Shown: positions 1 to 8,729 of the stretch, in pieces
Position numbering within the stretch: the stretch's first letter is position 1
Layout: every line of letters starts with the position of its first letter
NCBI GenBank assembly: GCA_963666295.1
Contig: OY762707.1
Location: 1,488,001 to 1,552,000 of the forward strand
Direction of reading: 5' to 3'
From: QZKY01 sp963666295
Lineage (GTDB): Bacteria; Pseudomonadota; Gammaproteobacteria; Burkholderiales; Burkholderiaceae_D
Length of the DNA stretch: 64,000 nt
Translations under genes and position numbers: made by a program
Notes under the pieces: generated by a model
Told to the model about the DNA's origin: nothing
Database searches by the model: none
The model's input: the letters and a program-made list of their open reading frames with translations, nothing else

Positions 1-472
1 TTATCCTGATCGAATCAATGTGGTGGCGCACGATGCTGTCGTTGCCAGCCATGAGCGGCTGTTTGAGCGTGGGCAGGTTTGTTACGACTGGCAGCACTAC
101 ATCCCGCTCCTTGAGCGCAAGCCCGGCGCACTGAGGAATGGCGCACCCTTTGCAGACATGCCTGCGTCACTCAAGCAACTCAAGTTTGGCTTGATGCGCC
201 GTGAAGGCGGTGATCGGCTTATGGCGCAAGTACTTTCGGCAGTGCCAACAGCAGGTCTGGGTTCAGTATTGGTGGCAGTAGAACTCGTGCTTGAATCCGG
301 CGTGCTCAGCGCAGAGCATGTTCTCAATGTGCTGGCCAGACTTAACGCTGCACCAATGCCGCCTTGCGTGGAAACGACCTTGAAGCTCAAGGAAGCACCG
401 CTTGCTAATACTGACCGTTACGACCAGCTCAGGCATGAAGTTGCAGACATGACGGAGGATAACCATGCGTGA
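1..472 (+). CDS. istA: IS21-family transposase IstA, C-terminal part (cut by window edge)
   Basis: The reading frame is already open at base 2, so this is the last ~156 codons of a gene that begins outside the window. IstA is the DDE recombinase of IS21-type elements and cuts and joins the element ends with help from the ATPase IstB. The part seen is the region after the catalytic core; it resembles IstA tails (VCYDWQHYIPLLERKPGAL and the following helical segment). The DDE residues themselves are not in view. The stop codon overlaps the start of istB by 8 bases, the usual istA-istB arrangement and the main support for the call. A GTG at 20 is an internal codon, not the start. Confidence 0.88.
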   Translation, partial: YPDRINVVAHDAVVASHERLFERGQVCYDWQHYIPLLERKPGALRNGAPFADMPASLKQLKFGLMRREGGDRLMAQVLSAVPTAGLGSVLVAVELVLESGVLSAEHVLNVLARLNAAPMPPCVETTLKLKEAPLANTDRYDQLRHEVADMTEDNHA

Positions 473-1259
473 TGTTGCAACAGAACTCAAGGCATTGCGC
501 CTGCACGGCATGGTCAGTGCGTGGGCGGATTTGACGGTGAATGAACCATCTTCCACTCAAACATCGAAATGGCTGATTGAACACCTGCTTCAAGCCGAGA
601 ATACAGACCGCCACATGCGCTCAATCACCAACCAGATGCGAGCAGCACGGTTTCCAGTGCATCGCGACCTAGCGGGCTTTGATTTTGCGCTTAGCAAAGT
701 TGACCAACCGCTGATCAGGCAACTGGCAACGATGGAGTTTGCAGACCATGCACAAAACGTCGTGTTCATTGGCGGACCCGGCACCGGCAAGACGCACCTT
801 GCTACAGCCATTGCGATAAGCGGAATAACCCAGCACAGCAAGCGTGTGCGGTTTCATTCCACAGTCGATCTGGCCAACATGCTGGAAAAGGAAAAGCGCG
901 ATGGTAATGCCGGTCGGATTGCACGCTCCCTGATGCGTGTGGATCTCGTCATACTCGATGAGTTGGGATACCTGCCGTTCAGTCAGGTCGGCGGTGCCTT
1001 GCTGTTTCATTTGCTCTCTAAACTTTACGAACACACCAGTGTGGCCATCACCACGAATCTGAGTTTCTCGGAGTGGTCCAGCGTATTTGGCGACAGCAAA
1101 ATGACAACGGCGCTTCTTGATCGCCTGACTCATCATTGCCATATCGTTGAAACCGGCAACGAGTCGTATCGCTTTCAGCACAGCAGTCTGGCAGCAAAGT
1201 CTCGCATCAAATCAAGAGAGCAGGCCAGAAAGAATAAAAACGCCGAAACCCAATGCTAA
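465..1259 (+). CDS. istB: IS21-family helper ATPase IstB
   Basis: This is a DnaC/DnaA-like AAA+ ATPase that assists IstA in target selection and strand transfer. The 264-residue length is typical of the family. A Walker A motif GGPGTGKT lies at residues 103-110 and a Walker B segment VILDELGYLP about 50 residues later. The N-terminal ~95 residues form the helical IS21-specific domain. The ATG overlaps the istA stop, suggesting translational coupling. The reading frame is intact, so the helper should be functional; whether the element is mobile depends on the unseen 5' half of istA. Confidence 0.95.
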   Translation: MRDVATELKALRLHGMVSAWADLTVNEPSSTQTSKWLIEHLLQAENTDRHMRSITNQMRAARFPVHRDLAGFDFALSKVDQPLIRQLATMEFADHAQNVVFIGGPGTGKTHLATAIAISGITQHSKRVRFHSTVDLANMLEKEKRDGNAGRIARSLMRVDLVILDELGYLPFSQVGGALLFHLLSKLYEHTSVAITTNLSFSEWSSVFGDSKMTTALLDRLTHHCHIVETGNESYRFQHSSLAAKSRIKSREQARKNKNAETQC

Positions 1260-1344
1260 GGAAATGAAAAAAGGAGGTAATAAAAAACTGGCTATTTGTT
1301 AAACTTATCCACAGCTGCCATACCAAAATGCAGCTTCCGACCCT

Positions 1345-1394
1345 GGGTCAAAATTCAATCGGCACGGTGGGTCAAATTTCAATCAGCGCGAACA
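1345..1394 (+). repeat. Right-end repeat array of the IS21-family element
   Basis: Two near-identical 20-bp direct repeats start at 1345 and 1369 (GGTCAAAATTCAATCGG and GGTCAAATTTCAATCAG), 24 bp apart. IS21 elements carry such multiple transposase-binding repeats inside each end. Reading inward from 1394 the sequence begins TGTTCGCGCTGATTG, which fits the TG...CA end rule, so I place the right boundary at 1394. The left end is outside the window, so neither the full inverted repeat nor a target duplication can be checked. Confidence 0.75.
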
Positions 1395-1516
1395 TTCGGT
1401 CTCAGATATGCGGCGGTGCAGCTTTCACAAGCGCTTGTCTTTCCCTCTTTGCTCCATTAAGGTAACGGCTTGATCCTGATTCCGCGTTTTTCTTTCATCC
1501 GCTACTACTAATATTT

Positions 1517-2089
1517 GTGAAAGAGACTGAATTACTCTTTGAAGCCCATACCGTGCGCACCATCCTTGAAGGGCGCAAGACGCAGGCGAGGGCGATTATC
1601 GAGCCGCAACCACTCACCAACAAGGCAGGAAGGCCCTATTGGCGGACGCGCCACAATACGCCGCAACTTGTGAGTGTGAATGCCTGTCCGTTTGGTCAAA
1701 TGGGCGGCCGACTGTGGGTGCGCGAAGCTTATACGGCTTCTGGTCTGGATGGGATGGAAACTTACTACCGGGCTACGTCGCTTGGAGAGACTTCCCAGGT
1801 TGATTTGGGCGCTGAAAATGAGTGCCAGGAATCGCTTAGTTTTACGTTGGATGTTATTGGCGTTCAGGTTGATCGTTTGCACAATATTTCTCACGCAGAG
1901 TGTCTGGCAGAAGGGTATGCCGCGTTTGCAGAAATCTGTCTCGAACAGGACAAGGCGGCCGCGCTGGACTGGTATCGTTTGTCCTGGGAGTCGGATTATG
2001 GACGCGGTGCCTGGGCAGAAAATCCGTGGGTCTGGGTGCTTTCTTTCTACCCCACTTCAATGTGGGTTAAAGGTAAATTTTCCCGATAG
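1517..2089 (+). CDS. ASCH-domain protein with read-through C-terminus
   Basis: The 190-residue protein shows the pattern of phage and genomic-island ASCH-fold proteins: an N-terminal HTVRTILEGRKTQAR segment, GGRLWVREAY in the middle, DVIGVQVDRLHNISHAEC, and NPWVWVLSF near the end. ASCH folds are PUA-like and are proposed to bind RNA or modified nucleobases; the role here is unknown. The start is a GTG at 1517 without a clear ribosome site. Related proteins usually stop a few residues after WVWV.F, whereas this frame runs about 10 codons further and overlaps the 3' end of the convergent TPR gene by 43 bases. That suggests the natural stop was lost at a junction. It lies about 120 bp beyond the IS21 end. 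Confidence 0.7.
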   Translation: MKETELLFEAHTVRTILEGRKTQARAIIEPQPLTNKAGRPYWRTRHNTPQLVSVNACPFGQMGGRLWVREAYTASGLDGMETYYRATSLGETSQVDLGAENECQESLSFTLDVIGVQVDRLHNISHAECLAEGYAAFAEICLEQDKAAALDWYRLSWESDYGRGAWAENPWVWVLSFYPTSMWVKGKFSR

Positions 2090-4233
2090 CGCGCCATCAT
2101 TTGATGATAGGCGGCTTCCAGATGTTTCACATAAGCTGGCGTGTCAAATAGCGGGACTGTCTGACGGTGCTCTGTTAGCTTCTGCCGCATTTTTTGCAGC
2201 TTTTCAGCTTGCGAGGCCAAGTCGATGGCGCACTGCGCATATTCAGCGTAAGTGTGGGTAATGAGTTCAGACAGGTTGACGGCGTTGAGCAGGCTGGAGG
2301 CGACGCGGCTGGCGAAGGATTTCCCCTGGCAGGTGAGTACGGGTAAACCAGCCCACAAGGCATCGCTGGCCGTGGTGTGCGCATTGTACGGAAGCGTATC
2401 CAGAAACAGGTCCGCTGTACGGTGGCGCGCCAGATGGTCAGGCAAATCCATTTGCGCCGCAAAGATCAGGCGTTCGGGCGCAATGCCTTTTGCCGCAGCA
2501 GTTTGTTTCAGATTCTGCGCGACGAGCGGGTTGCTGCCTTCCAGCAGCCACAAGACGCTGTCCTTCACCTGTTCCAGGATGCGCATCCAGACATCAAAAG
2601 TTTCGGGAAGAATCTTGTAGCTATTGTTGAAGCAGCAAAAGACGAAGCCACTTTCCGGTAACCCCAGTTCTGCGCGTGTGAAATGCTTGTCCGAAATCGC
2701 GCGTTGCCGGTCATTTGGCTGATACGAGTCGGGCAAATACACGATGTTTTCGGCAAAGTAGCGCTGGTTTTCAACCGGGATCAGGGTTTTGTCGGCGACC
2801 AGGTAATCCATGAATGGCGCACCCATTGTGCCCGGGTAGGCCAGATAGCTGACTTGTATCGGCGCGGCGCGGTGCGCAAAAATGCCGGTGCGATGCTCTG
2901 TCTGGTAGCCTTGCACGTCAACGGCGATGTCAATTTTCAGTGATCGGGCCAGTTCGACGATTTCGCGGTCGTTTTTGTTGCGTACGTCAATGAACTGATC
3001 AAAGGCTTGCAGCAGGCGAAGGCGCATGCGGTCGGCACTGTATGGTCCAAACGAGAATGCGATGACTTCAAATTGCCTTCGGTCGTGCAATTCGAACAGC
3101 TCTGCAGTCAAAAACGCCGTCGCATGGTTATGGAAGTCGCGGGAAAAATAGGCGACGCGGATTTTTTCTCCGGGTTCACGCCTGGAAATTCCGCCTAGCG
3201 TGAGAGGGGACGGGAAATTCAGGGCATACAATTGCGCGGTTTTTTGCTGCAGGGCGGGGTCGTCCAGTACGCCAAGCACATCAAACGGGGTGGCGGCCGG
3301 GTGCTTGCTTTCAATTCGTCGTGCAATGCTTGTCAGCTGTGCTTCGATGCCATTCCAGTCACAAATCGCCATTTGTGTAGTCAGTCGGTCACCATGCAGA
3401 TAGTTATGATCAGGTTTGAGCGCCAGCGCCTGGTCGTAATGTATGAGTGCTTCCTGAGGGCGCTTGAGCTCATTTAGGGCGTTGCCCTTGTGATGCCAGG
3501 CATTGGCGTGCTGCGGGTTGTGCTTGAGTGCGTGGTCAAACGCAAATAGCGCTTCTTCATGGCGCTTGAGCGCGCACAGCGCATTGCCTTTGCTGTACCA
3601 GATGTCTGCATTGTTTGGATTGAGTTGCACGGCGCGGTCATAAAATTTCAGCGCTTCTTCATGACGTTTCAGGCTGCACAGGGCATTGGCTTTGTTCGAC
3701 CAGGCCGAGGACATGGAAGGGTGGAGTGCCAGTGCTTTGTCAAAGCAGGCCAATGCTTCTTCATGGCGTTGCTGTTCTGCGTAGAGCGTTCCTTGATTGC
3801 TGAGTGCCTGCGGGTGTCTCGGGTTGAGGGCAAGCGCCTTTTGGTAGCAATTGAGCGCTTCTTCATGACGTTTCAGCTTGGCAAGACTTTTGCCGTAATT
3901 GATCCAGGTGTCGGGGTCGCCGGGTGATAGCGTTGTGGCTTTTTCATGATGCGGCAGCGCCGCTTCATCGTTGCCTGTTTCCGAGAACGAGGTGGCCAGA
4001 TTGAAGTGCGCGATGCCGCTGTCTGGATTGGTATCAATGGCGCGTCTGAAAAAGGTTTGCGCTTTTTCGTGCTGGCGCTGGTGTACGAAGACGACACCCA
4101 GGATATGCAGGGCGTTAAATTCTTTCGGGTCAATTGCGAGCGCTTTATTCAGGTATTGCTGTGCTTCAGGCAGATTTCCTTTCTGGAAGCAATCAATGGC
4201 TTGCTGGATCAGCACGGCGACGGGTGAACTCAT
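2047..4233 (-). CDS. TPR protein with O-GlcNAc transferase (SPINDLY-type) domain
   Basis: The 728-residue protein carries about eight 34-residue tetratricopeptide repeats (residues ~7-278). A C-terminal glycosyltransferase family 41 domain follows (~355-715), recognisable by KIRVAYFSRDFHNHATAF, VSYLAYPGTMGAPFMDYLV and ARHRTADLFLDTLPYNAHTT. Such proteins transfer a sugar from a UDP-sugar to Ser/Thr of proteins that dock on the TPR helices. No signal peptide or membrane span is visible, so it should be cytosolic. It follows fdhD on the same strand after 67 bases, but no functional link to formate metabolism is evident. The protein target cannot be told from the sequence. Confidence 0.85.
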   Translation of the reverse strand: MSSPVAVLIQQAIDCFQKGNLPEAQQYLNKALAIDPKEFNALHILGVVFVHQRQHEKAQTFFRRAIDTNPDSGIAHFNLATSFSETGNDEAALPHHEKATTLSPGDPDTWINYGKSLAKLKRHEEALNCYQKALALNPRHPQALSNQGTLYAEQQRHEEALACFDKALALHPSMSSAWSNKANALCSLKRHEEALKFYDRAVQLNPNNADIWYSKGNALCALKRHEEALFAFDHALKHNPQHANAWHHKGNALNELKRPQEALIHYDQALALKPDHNYLHGDRLTTQMAICDWNGIEAQLTSIARRIESKHPAATPFDVLGVLDDPALQQKTAQLYALNFPSPLTLGGISRREPGEKIRVAYFSRDFHNHATAFLTAELFELHDRRQFEVIAFSFGPYSADRMRLRLLQAFDQFIDVRNKNDREIVELARSLKIDIAVDVQGYQTEHRTGIFAHRAAPIQVSYLAYPGTMGAPFMDYLVADKTLIPVENQRYFAENIVYLPDSYQPNDRQRAISDKHFTRAELGLPESGFVFCCFNNSYKILPETFDVWMRILEQVKDSVLWLLEGSNPLVAQNLKQTAAAKGIAPERLIFAAQMDLPDHLARHRTADLFLDTLPYNAHTTASDALWAGLPVLTCQGKSFASRVASSLLNAVNLSELITHTYAEYAQCAIDLASQAEKLQKMRQKLTEHRQTVPLFDTPAYVKHLEAAYHQMMARYRENLPLTHIEVG

Positions 4234-4300
4234 GGTCTGAGGCGTTTGACGAGGAGGTTGTGGTGACGATCAAGCATTTGATTGTAGGATATCTGGTGCT

Positions 4301-5104
4301 TTATGGGCGAATTCTTTCCGGGTGGGCGTACACAACGTGACCATTGTTTCGGACAAAGCCAACCAGTGTCAGCCCCGTACTTCTTGCAATACGCACCGCC
4401 AGTGCTGTGGGTGCCGAGATGGCGGCTAGCAAGCCAATGCCTGCGCTGGCCGTTTTTTGCACCATTTCATAGCTTGCCCGACTGGTGACGATGATGCACC
4501 CCGACGCGGTTTGAATGTTTTTTCGGGACAGTGCACCGATGAGTTTGTCGAGCGCATTGTGCCGTCCGACATCTTCACGAAGCAGCATGAGCTCGCCTTC
4601 CTTGGTCAGCCAGGCAGCGGCGTGCGTGGCGCCGGTGGCTTGCTGCAAAACCTGCTGCTGCGCCATTTGCGCAAAAGCGGCGTGAAGGGTGGTGATGTCG
4701 AATTGCGCTTCGCTATTTACTGGTGGCGGCATGCGGATCGCTTGCGAAAGTGTTTCCGTACCACACAGGCCGCAACCGGTACGACCAGCCAGCGAGCGTC
4801 GCTTTTCCTTCAAGACCCAGAGACGTTCGCTGGCGATTTCCAGTTCAACGCGAATGCCGCTGGCTTCTGGCGTGACATCACAGCTGTAAAGCTCTTTGGC
4901 ATTGCCAAGAATGCCTTCGGTCAGCGAAAACCCAAGCGCAAAATCTTCCAGGTCGGAGGGGGTTGCCAGCATCACGGCATGGGAAATGCCGTTGTAAACG
5001 AAGGCAATCGGCACTTCTTCGGCGATCTTGTCTTGCGTTTGCTGATAATTTCCGTTGCGCCATTTAACGATGTCGAAAGTGGCGAATGTTGCACGATCTT
5101 CCAT
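4301..5104 (-). CDS. fdhD: Formate dehydrogenase sulfurtransferase FdhD
   Basis: FdhD passes sulfur from the cysteine desulfurase IscS to the molybdenum cofactor of formate dehydrogenase, which is needed for activity. The conserved CGLCG pair (Cys111 and Cys114 in this numbering) is present, as are the GFSLTEGIL and REDVGRHNALDKLIGA signatures. I start at the ATG at 5104 because AGGA lies 6 bases upstream; a longer frame from 5137 adds 11 residues but has no ribosome site. The length of 267 residues is normal. The gene is divergent from the hybrid regulator at 5319 and close to the fdhF homologue, its likely client. Confidence 0.93.
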   Translation of the reverse strand: MEDRATFATFDIVKWRNGNYQQTQDKIAEEVPIAFVYNGISHAVMLATPSDLEDFALGFSLTEGILGNAKELYSCDVTPEASGIRVELEIASERLWVLKEKRRSLAGRTGCGLCGTETLSQAIRMPPPVNSEAQFDITTLHAAFAQMAQQQVLQQATGATHAAAWLTKEGELMLLREDVGRHNALDKLIGALSRKNIQTASGCIIVTSRASYEMVQKTASAGIGLLAAISAPTALAVRIARSTGLTLVGFVRNNGHVVYAHPERIRP

Positions 5105-5318
5105 GGTGTTTCCTGTAAGGGGATGTTTGGGTGCCATAATGCGAACTGAATATGCGTATTTTGCACTTTTAACAGTTTAAAAACAGAGGCCGTGATACCC
5201 TTAATATTCGCATCTTGCTGAAATATTTAATATATTGTCCGGCCTTTGCTTTTTTGCATGTATAAATATATGGCATGTTTTTATGGCAAGACGAGACTAA
5301 TGGCGAAATTTCATTCGT

Positions 5319-6395
5319 ATGAAAATAGAAATACATCCCGATCTTTTCCTGACAGGTAAAACAGAACAGCCTTATTCTCTTGCGCGTGGTATTGCTTTAC
5401 TGACGACCATTCAGGAAATGGGTAATTTGCGAGCGGCTTGTGACGCGCAATCAATTTCCTATCGTACGGGGTGGGCCGCGTTAATTGAAATGGAAAAACT
5501 GCTGGGTGGTGCCATTGTCGAAATGAGTCGTGGTCGCGGCACGACGCTGACCGAGTTTGGGCAGCAGCTGGTCTGGGCGGAAAAACTGATTCATGCGCGC
5601 CTTGATCCTTTGCTGGAAAGCATGGCGATGGAGATTGAGGCAGAGATTCTGGATGTGCTGGCGCGCGCGAATGATCATTTGAAAATTCTGGCCAGCCATG
5701 ACTTTGCAGTTGCGCTGCTTGGCGAACAGCTCAAGAAGCGCGACGTGTCGCTTGATCTGAGTTATCGGGGCAGTCTGGAAGCCATCTCTTCTCTAAACCG
5801 GGGCTTGTGCAACGTCGCCGGTTTTCATGTTCCGGTTGGAGCGCTGGAAACGGCGGCGATTCGGCAATTTGAGCGGGTCTTGCTGAGTTCTCATGTGCTG
5901 ATTAATCTGGCCTCTCGCAGGCAGGGAATTATCGTCAAGCACGGTAATCCGAAAAATATCTGGTCAATCAAAGACCTTTTGAACCCCGATGTATTGTTCG
6001 TTAATCGACAGCCCGGATCCGGCACGCGCATTATCCTCGACCTGATGCTGGAGCAGGAAGGTCTGTCTGGATTGAGCGTTAATGGTTTTGAGCGCATTGA
6101 GTTGACGCACGCAGCCGTGGCGGCCTATGTGGCGAGCGGCAAGGCTGATGTTGGGATGGGTGTTGAAACGGCAGCGCGCCAATTTGATCTGGACTTCATT
6201 CCACTGATTACGGAGCGCTATTTCCTGATTGTGGATAAGAAAACGATTGATGATGCACGCATCAAGCCACTACTGGCTTATTTAAAATCGAATGAATTCA
6301 GAACGGAAGTGAGCAAGTTGCCAGGGTATGACTCCGCAGAAACGGGTGTCATGATGTCTCGTGAAGCGGCGTTTCCTGACGGGGTTTTTCGATAA
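5319..6395 (+). CDS. Hybrid regulator: ModE-type HTH plus periplasmic-binding-like domain
   Basis: Residues ~20-85 form a winged helix of the ModE/LysR type (GNLRAACDAQSISYRTGWAA, then a wing ending TLTEFGQQLV). Residues ~115-340 look like a type-2 periplasmic-binding fold, with SHDFAVALLG, FVNRQPGSGTR and GKADVGMGVETAA, as in the PBP_like/ModA-TupA group. No signal peptide is present, so the binding domain works in the cytoplasm as a ligand sensor. Known relatives often sit beside formate dehydrogenase or molybdate/tungstate genes. It lies between divergent fdhD and convergent modE; the likely ligand is molybdate, tungstate or a cofactor-related molecule (inference). No good ribosome site precedes the ATG. 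Confidence 0.8.
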   Translation: MKIEIHPDLFLTGKTEQPYSLARGIALLTTIQEMGNLRAACDAQSISYRTGWAALIEMEKLLGGAIVEMSRGRGTTLTEFGQQLVWAEKLIHARLDPLLESMAMEIEAEILDVLARANDHLKILASHDFAVALLGEQLKKRDVSLDLSYRGSLEAISSLNRGLCNVAGFHVPVGALETAAIRQFERVLLSSHVLINLASRRQGIIVKHGNPKNIWSIKDLLNPDVLFVNRQPGSGTRIILDLMLEQEGLSGLSVNGFERIELTHAAVAAYVASGKADVGMGVETAARQFDLDFIPLITERYFLIVDKKTIDDARIKPLLAYLKSNEFRTEVSKLPGYDSAETGVMMSREAAFPDGVFR

Positions 6396-6405
6396 GGCAA
6401 TTCGG

Positions 6406-7176
6406 TCAACTTGCCAGGGCAACGACAACGGCTGATTCGTCAATCAGGGCAATAACGTTACTTCCCGGTTGGATGTCGAGTGCAGCGGGTGCAAATCCCA
6501 CCAGATGCTGTCCCGAAGGAAGCGCGACAGCGATTTCATGTTCCTTGCTACCAGTTGAAATGCGATCCGCAACGCCGGCCAGATGATTTTTGTCTGGCTG
6601 TTTTTGCGCATCAATTGCCGGATGAATATGGACACTTGTCGCCTTGCACAAGGCCAGTGCGGATTGCCCGATTTTCAAGGCAAGCAGTTCTGCGCTGGCG
6701 CGCGTGATACGTGCAACAATCTGGTCGCCATTATTGGGAAGTTGCAGGAAAACACGGATGATTTGACCCTGGTTTTCCAGTGCGCAGATCTGGCAGGGGA
6801 GATGGTTTCGCATGCTGGTGCGCACGGCCAGTTGAGATAGCAGGGAACCCTGAACGCCGGGTTTGCCAATCAACCAATGATCAATCACTTCGTGCCGTAC
6901 CTGCTCAAACAACTGGGCGGCAGTCAAGAGTTGCGACCCTGCTTCAGTCAGCTGCGCTCCACCGCCACCACTGCCGCCCACAACCTTTTCCACCAGGCTT
7001 ACGCCTGCCAGGTTAGAGAGGGTGTCGATTGCTTGCCACGCAGCCTTGTAGCTGATCTGTGCTTCGCGCGCAGCTTTTGAAATGGAGCCAGTTTCGCCAA
7101 CGAGCCGCAGTATTTCGATACGCTTGTCTGTTTGAGCATGCCCCAATGCACTGGCAAGAGAGAGTGTTGATTTCAT
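6406..7176 (-). CDS. modE: Molybdate-responsive regulator ModE
   Basis: ModE binds molybdate and represses molybdate transport genes. The N-terminal winged helix (~15-85) has GSISKAAREAQISYKAAWQAID followed by a glycine-rich wing GGSGGGGAQLTEAG. The C-terminal half carries two tandem Mop/TOBE-like segments (ARITRASAELLALKIGQ... and DRISTGSKEHEIAVALPSG...), the molybdate-binding di-domain. The length of 256 residues matches E. coli ModE. I start at the ATG at 7176; a GTG at 7191 would add five residues. It is divergent from modA, with a ModE-type operator in between, so it probably controls modABC. Confidence 0.92.
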   Translation of the reverse strand: MKSTLSLASALGHAQTDKRIEILRLVGETGSISKAAREAQISYKAAWQAIDTLSNLAGVSLVEKVVGGSGGGGAQLTEAGSQLLTAAQLFEQVRHEVIDHWLIGKPGVQGSLLSQLAVRTSMRNHLPCQICALENQGQIIRVFLQLPNNGDQIVARITRASAELLALKIGQSALALCKATSVHIHPAIDAQKQPDKNHLAGVADRISTGSKEHEIAVALPSGQHLVGFAPAALDIQPGSNVIALIDESAVVVALAS

Positions 7177-7259
7177 ACCGCTATTTTGCACGGATTAAAG
7201 CAAGTGCGCATGTTCATCTCGGTAGAGGGCTGTACTTTTAAATTTTTTCTGATAATCTT

Positions 7260-7284
7260 TCGTTATTCCAAATAAGAATAGCGA
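7260..7284 (+). promoter_or_regulatory. ModE-type operator upstream of modA
   Basis: Inverted 9-bp arms TCGTTATTC (7260-7268) and GAATAGCGA (7276-7284) match at 8 of 9 positions and are separated by 7 bases. The outer TCGxTAT/ATAxCGA pattern agrees with the known ModE box. The site ends 11 bases before the modA ATG, so bound ModE would block transcription start or elongation. Confidence 0.75.
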
Positions 7285-7295
7285 GAGCGGTTGTG

Positions 7296-8051
7296 ATGAA
7301 ATTTTTCAGATTTTTGCGGTTATGTATTGCGCTGATCATGACGTGCTATGCCATTTCCGTTTCTGCCGGAGAGGTTCGTGCTGCGGTTGCGGCCAATTTC
7401 ACGGCACCTATGAATCAGATAGCGGCGAATTTCGAAAAAGCAACCGGACACAGGCTCATCCTGTCCTTCGGTTCAACGGGCAAGTTATATGCACAGGTCA
7501 AAAATGGCGCGCCGTTTGATGTATTTTTTGCGGCCGACGTGAAGCGCCCGGAAAAGCTGGAGAGCGAGCAAGATATTGTTCCAGGCAGCCGCTTTACCTA
7601 CGCAATCGGTCAGTTGGCCTTATGGTCGGCGAAGCCGGACTATGTGACTGGGAAAGCCGTCTTGCAAAGAAAAGATTTCAAGCATATTGCGATCGCTTCG
7701 CCAAAGTTGGCGCCTTACGGGGTTGCCGCCGTTGAAGTCATGCAGTCGCTGAATGTATATGATGACCTTGCTGCCAAATTGGTTCAGGGTCAGAACATTG
7801 CGCAGACGCATCAGTTCATTTCTAGCGGCAATGCTACGCTTGGGTTTGTTGCGCTGTCGCAAGTATATAAAAACGGCCAATTCAATAGTGGTTCGGGTTG
7901 GGTTGTGCCGCCCGATTTACACCAGCCGATTCGCCAGCAGGCGGTCGTGCTGAGGCGGGCGGCAGATAGGGAGGCTGCACAGGCATTGATGCAGTACATG
8001 CAGTCCAAACCGGCGTACGAGGTCATTGCTTCATTCGGATACCGTTATTAA
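7296..8051 (+). CDS. modA: Molybdate ABC transporter, periplasmic binding protein ModA
   Basis: ModA captures molybdate in the periplasm and delivers it to ModBC. A Sec signal peptide with a hydrophobic core (LCIALIMTCYAISVSAG) should be cleaved after VSA. The mature protein opens with EVRAAVAANFTAPM and has LSFGSTGKLYAQVKNGAPFD, the oxyanion-binding region. A GTG at 7293 directly precedes the chosen ATG and could be used instead. The length of 251 residues is normal. The gene leads a tight modABC operon: 9 bases to modB, then an ATGA overlap between modB and modC. Confidence 0.95.
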   Translation: MKFFRFLRLCIALIMTCYAISVSAGEVRAAVAANFTAPMNQIAANFEKATGHRLILSFGSTGKLYAQVKNGAPFDVFFAADVKRPEKLESEQDIVPGSRFTYAIGQLALWSAKPDYVTGKAVLQRKDFKHIAIASPKLAPYGVAAVEVMQSLNVYDDLAAKLVQGQNIAQTHQFISSGNATLGFVALSQVYKNGQFNSGSGWVVPPDLHQPIRQQAVVLRRAADREAAQALMQYMQSKPAYEVIASFGYRY

Positions 8052-8060
8052 GTAAAGCGG

Positions 8061-8729
8061 ATGGATGCAAATTACGCTGCAATCTGGCTGAGCATTCAGT
8101 TGGCAGGGCTGACAACAATCGCCCTGCTGTTACTGGGTACGCCTTTGGCCTGGTGGTTGTCCAGAACGCGCGGTTGGTGGAAGGGGCCGGTTAATGCCGT
8201 GGTGGCATTGCCACTCGTTTTGCCGCCATCCGTGCTGGGCTTTTACCTGCTGGTTGCCATGGGGCCGAACGGGCTGGTGGGAGAATTCACACAATCGGTT
8301 GGTCTGGGTTTGCTTCCATTCACCTTTTCAGGCTTGTTGATTGCCTCGGTTGTTTACTCGCTGCCATTTGTCGTGCAGCCCATCCAGAATGCCTTTGAAG
8401 CCATCGGTGAAAAACCACTGGAAGCGGCGGCGACATTGCGTGCTTCGCCACTGGATACGTTTTTCAATGTTGTCCTGCCGTTGGCGCGCCCCGGTTATCT
8501 GTGCGCTGCCGTGATGGGTTTTGCGCATACGATTGGTGAGTTCGGTGTGGTGTTGATGATCGGCGGGAATATTCCGGGGCGTACGCGCGTGCTATCTGTC
8601 CAGATTTTCGATCATGTTGAAGCACTGGAATACACCCAGGCACACTGGCTTTCTGCAGGCATGCTGGCATTTGCCTTCGTGGTGCTGCTGCTGCTGTATG
8701 TGTTCAATCCGACGGGGCGCAGAAAATGA
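8061..8729 (+). CDS. modB: Molybdate ABC transporter, permease ModB
   Basis: This 222-residue inner-membrane permease has about five hydrophobic spans. The cytoplasmic coupling loop EAAATLRASPLDTFFNVVLP is the ABC-permease EAA motif that contacts ModC. The segment HTIGEFGVVLMIGGNIPGRT is characteristic of ModB and related oxyanion permeases. Its stop overlaps the modC start as ATGA, implying coupled translation. Confidence 0.95.
   Translation: MDANYAAIWLSIQLAGLTTIALLLLGTPLAWWLSRTRGWWKGPVNAVVALPLVLPPSVLGFYLLVAMGPNGLVGEFTQSVGLGLLPFTFSGLLIASVVYSLPFVVQPIQNAFEAIGEKPLEAAATLRASPLDTFFNVVLPLARPGYLCAAVMGFAHTIGEFGVVLMIGGNIPGRTRVLSVQIFDHVEALEYTQAHWLSAGMLAFAFVVLLLLYVFNPTGRRK

Noticed and set aside
5150..5215. 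Inverted ATGCGTATT / AATATTCGCAT near fdhD as an operator
   Set aside because: The arms are ~45 bases apart and imperfect in an AT-rich stretch, so chance is likely.
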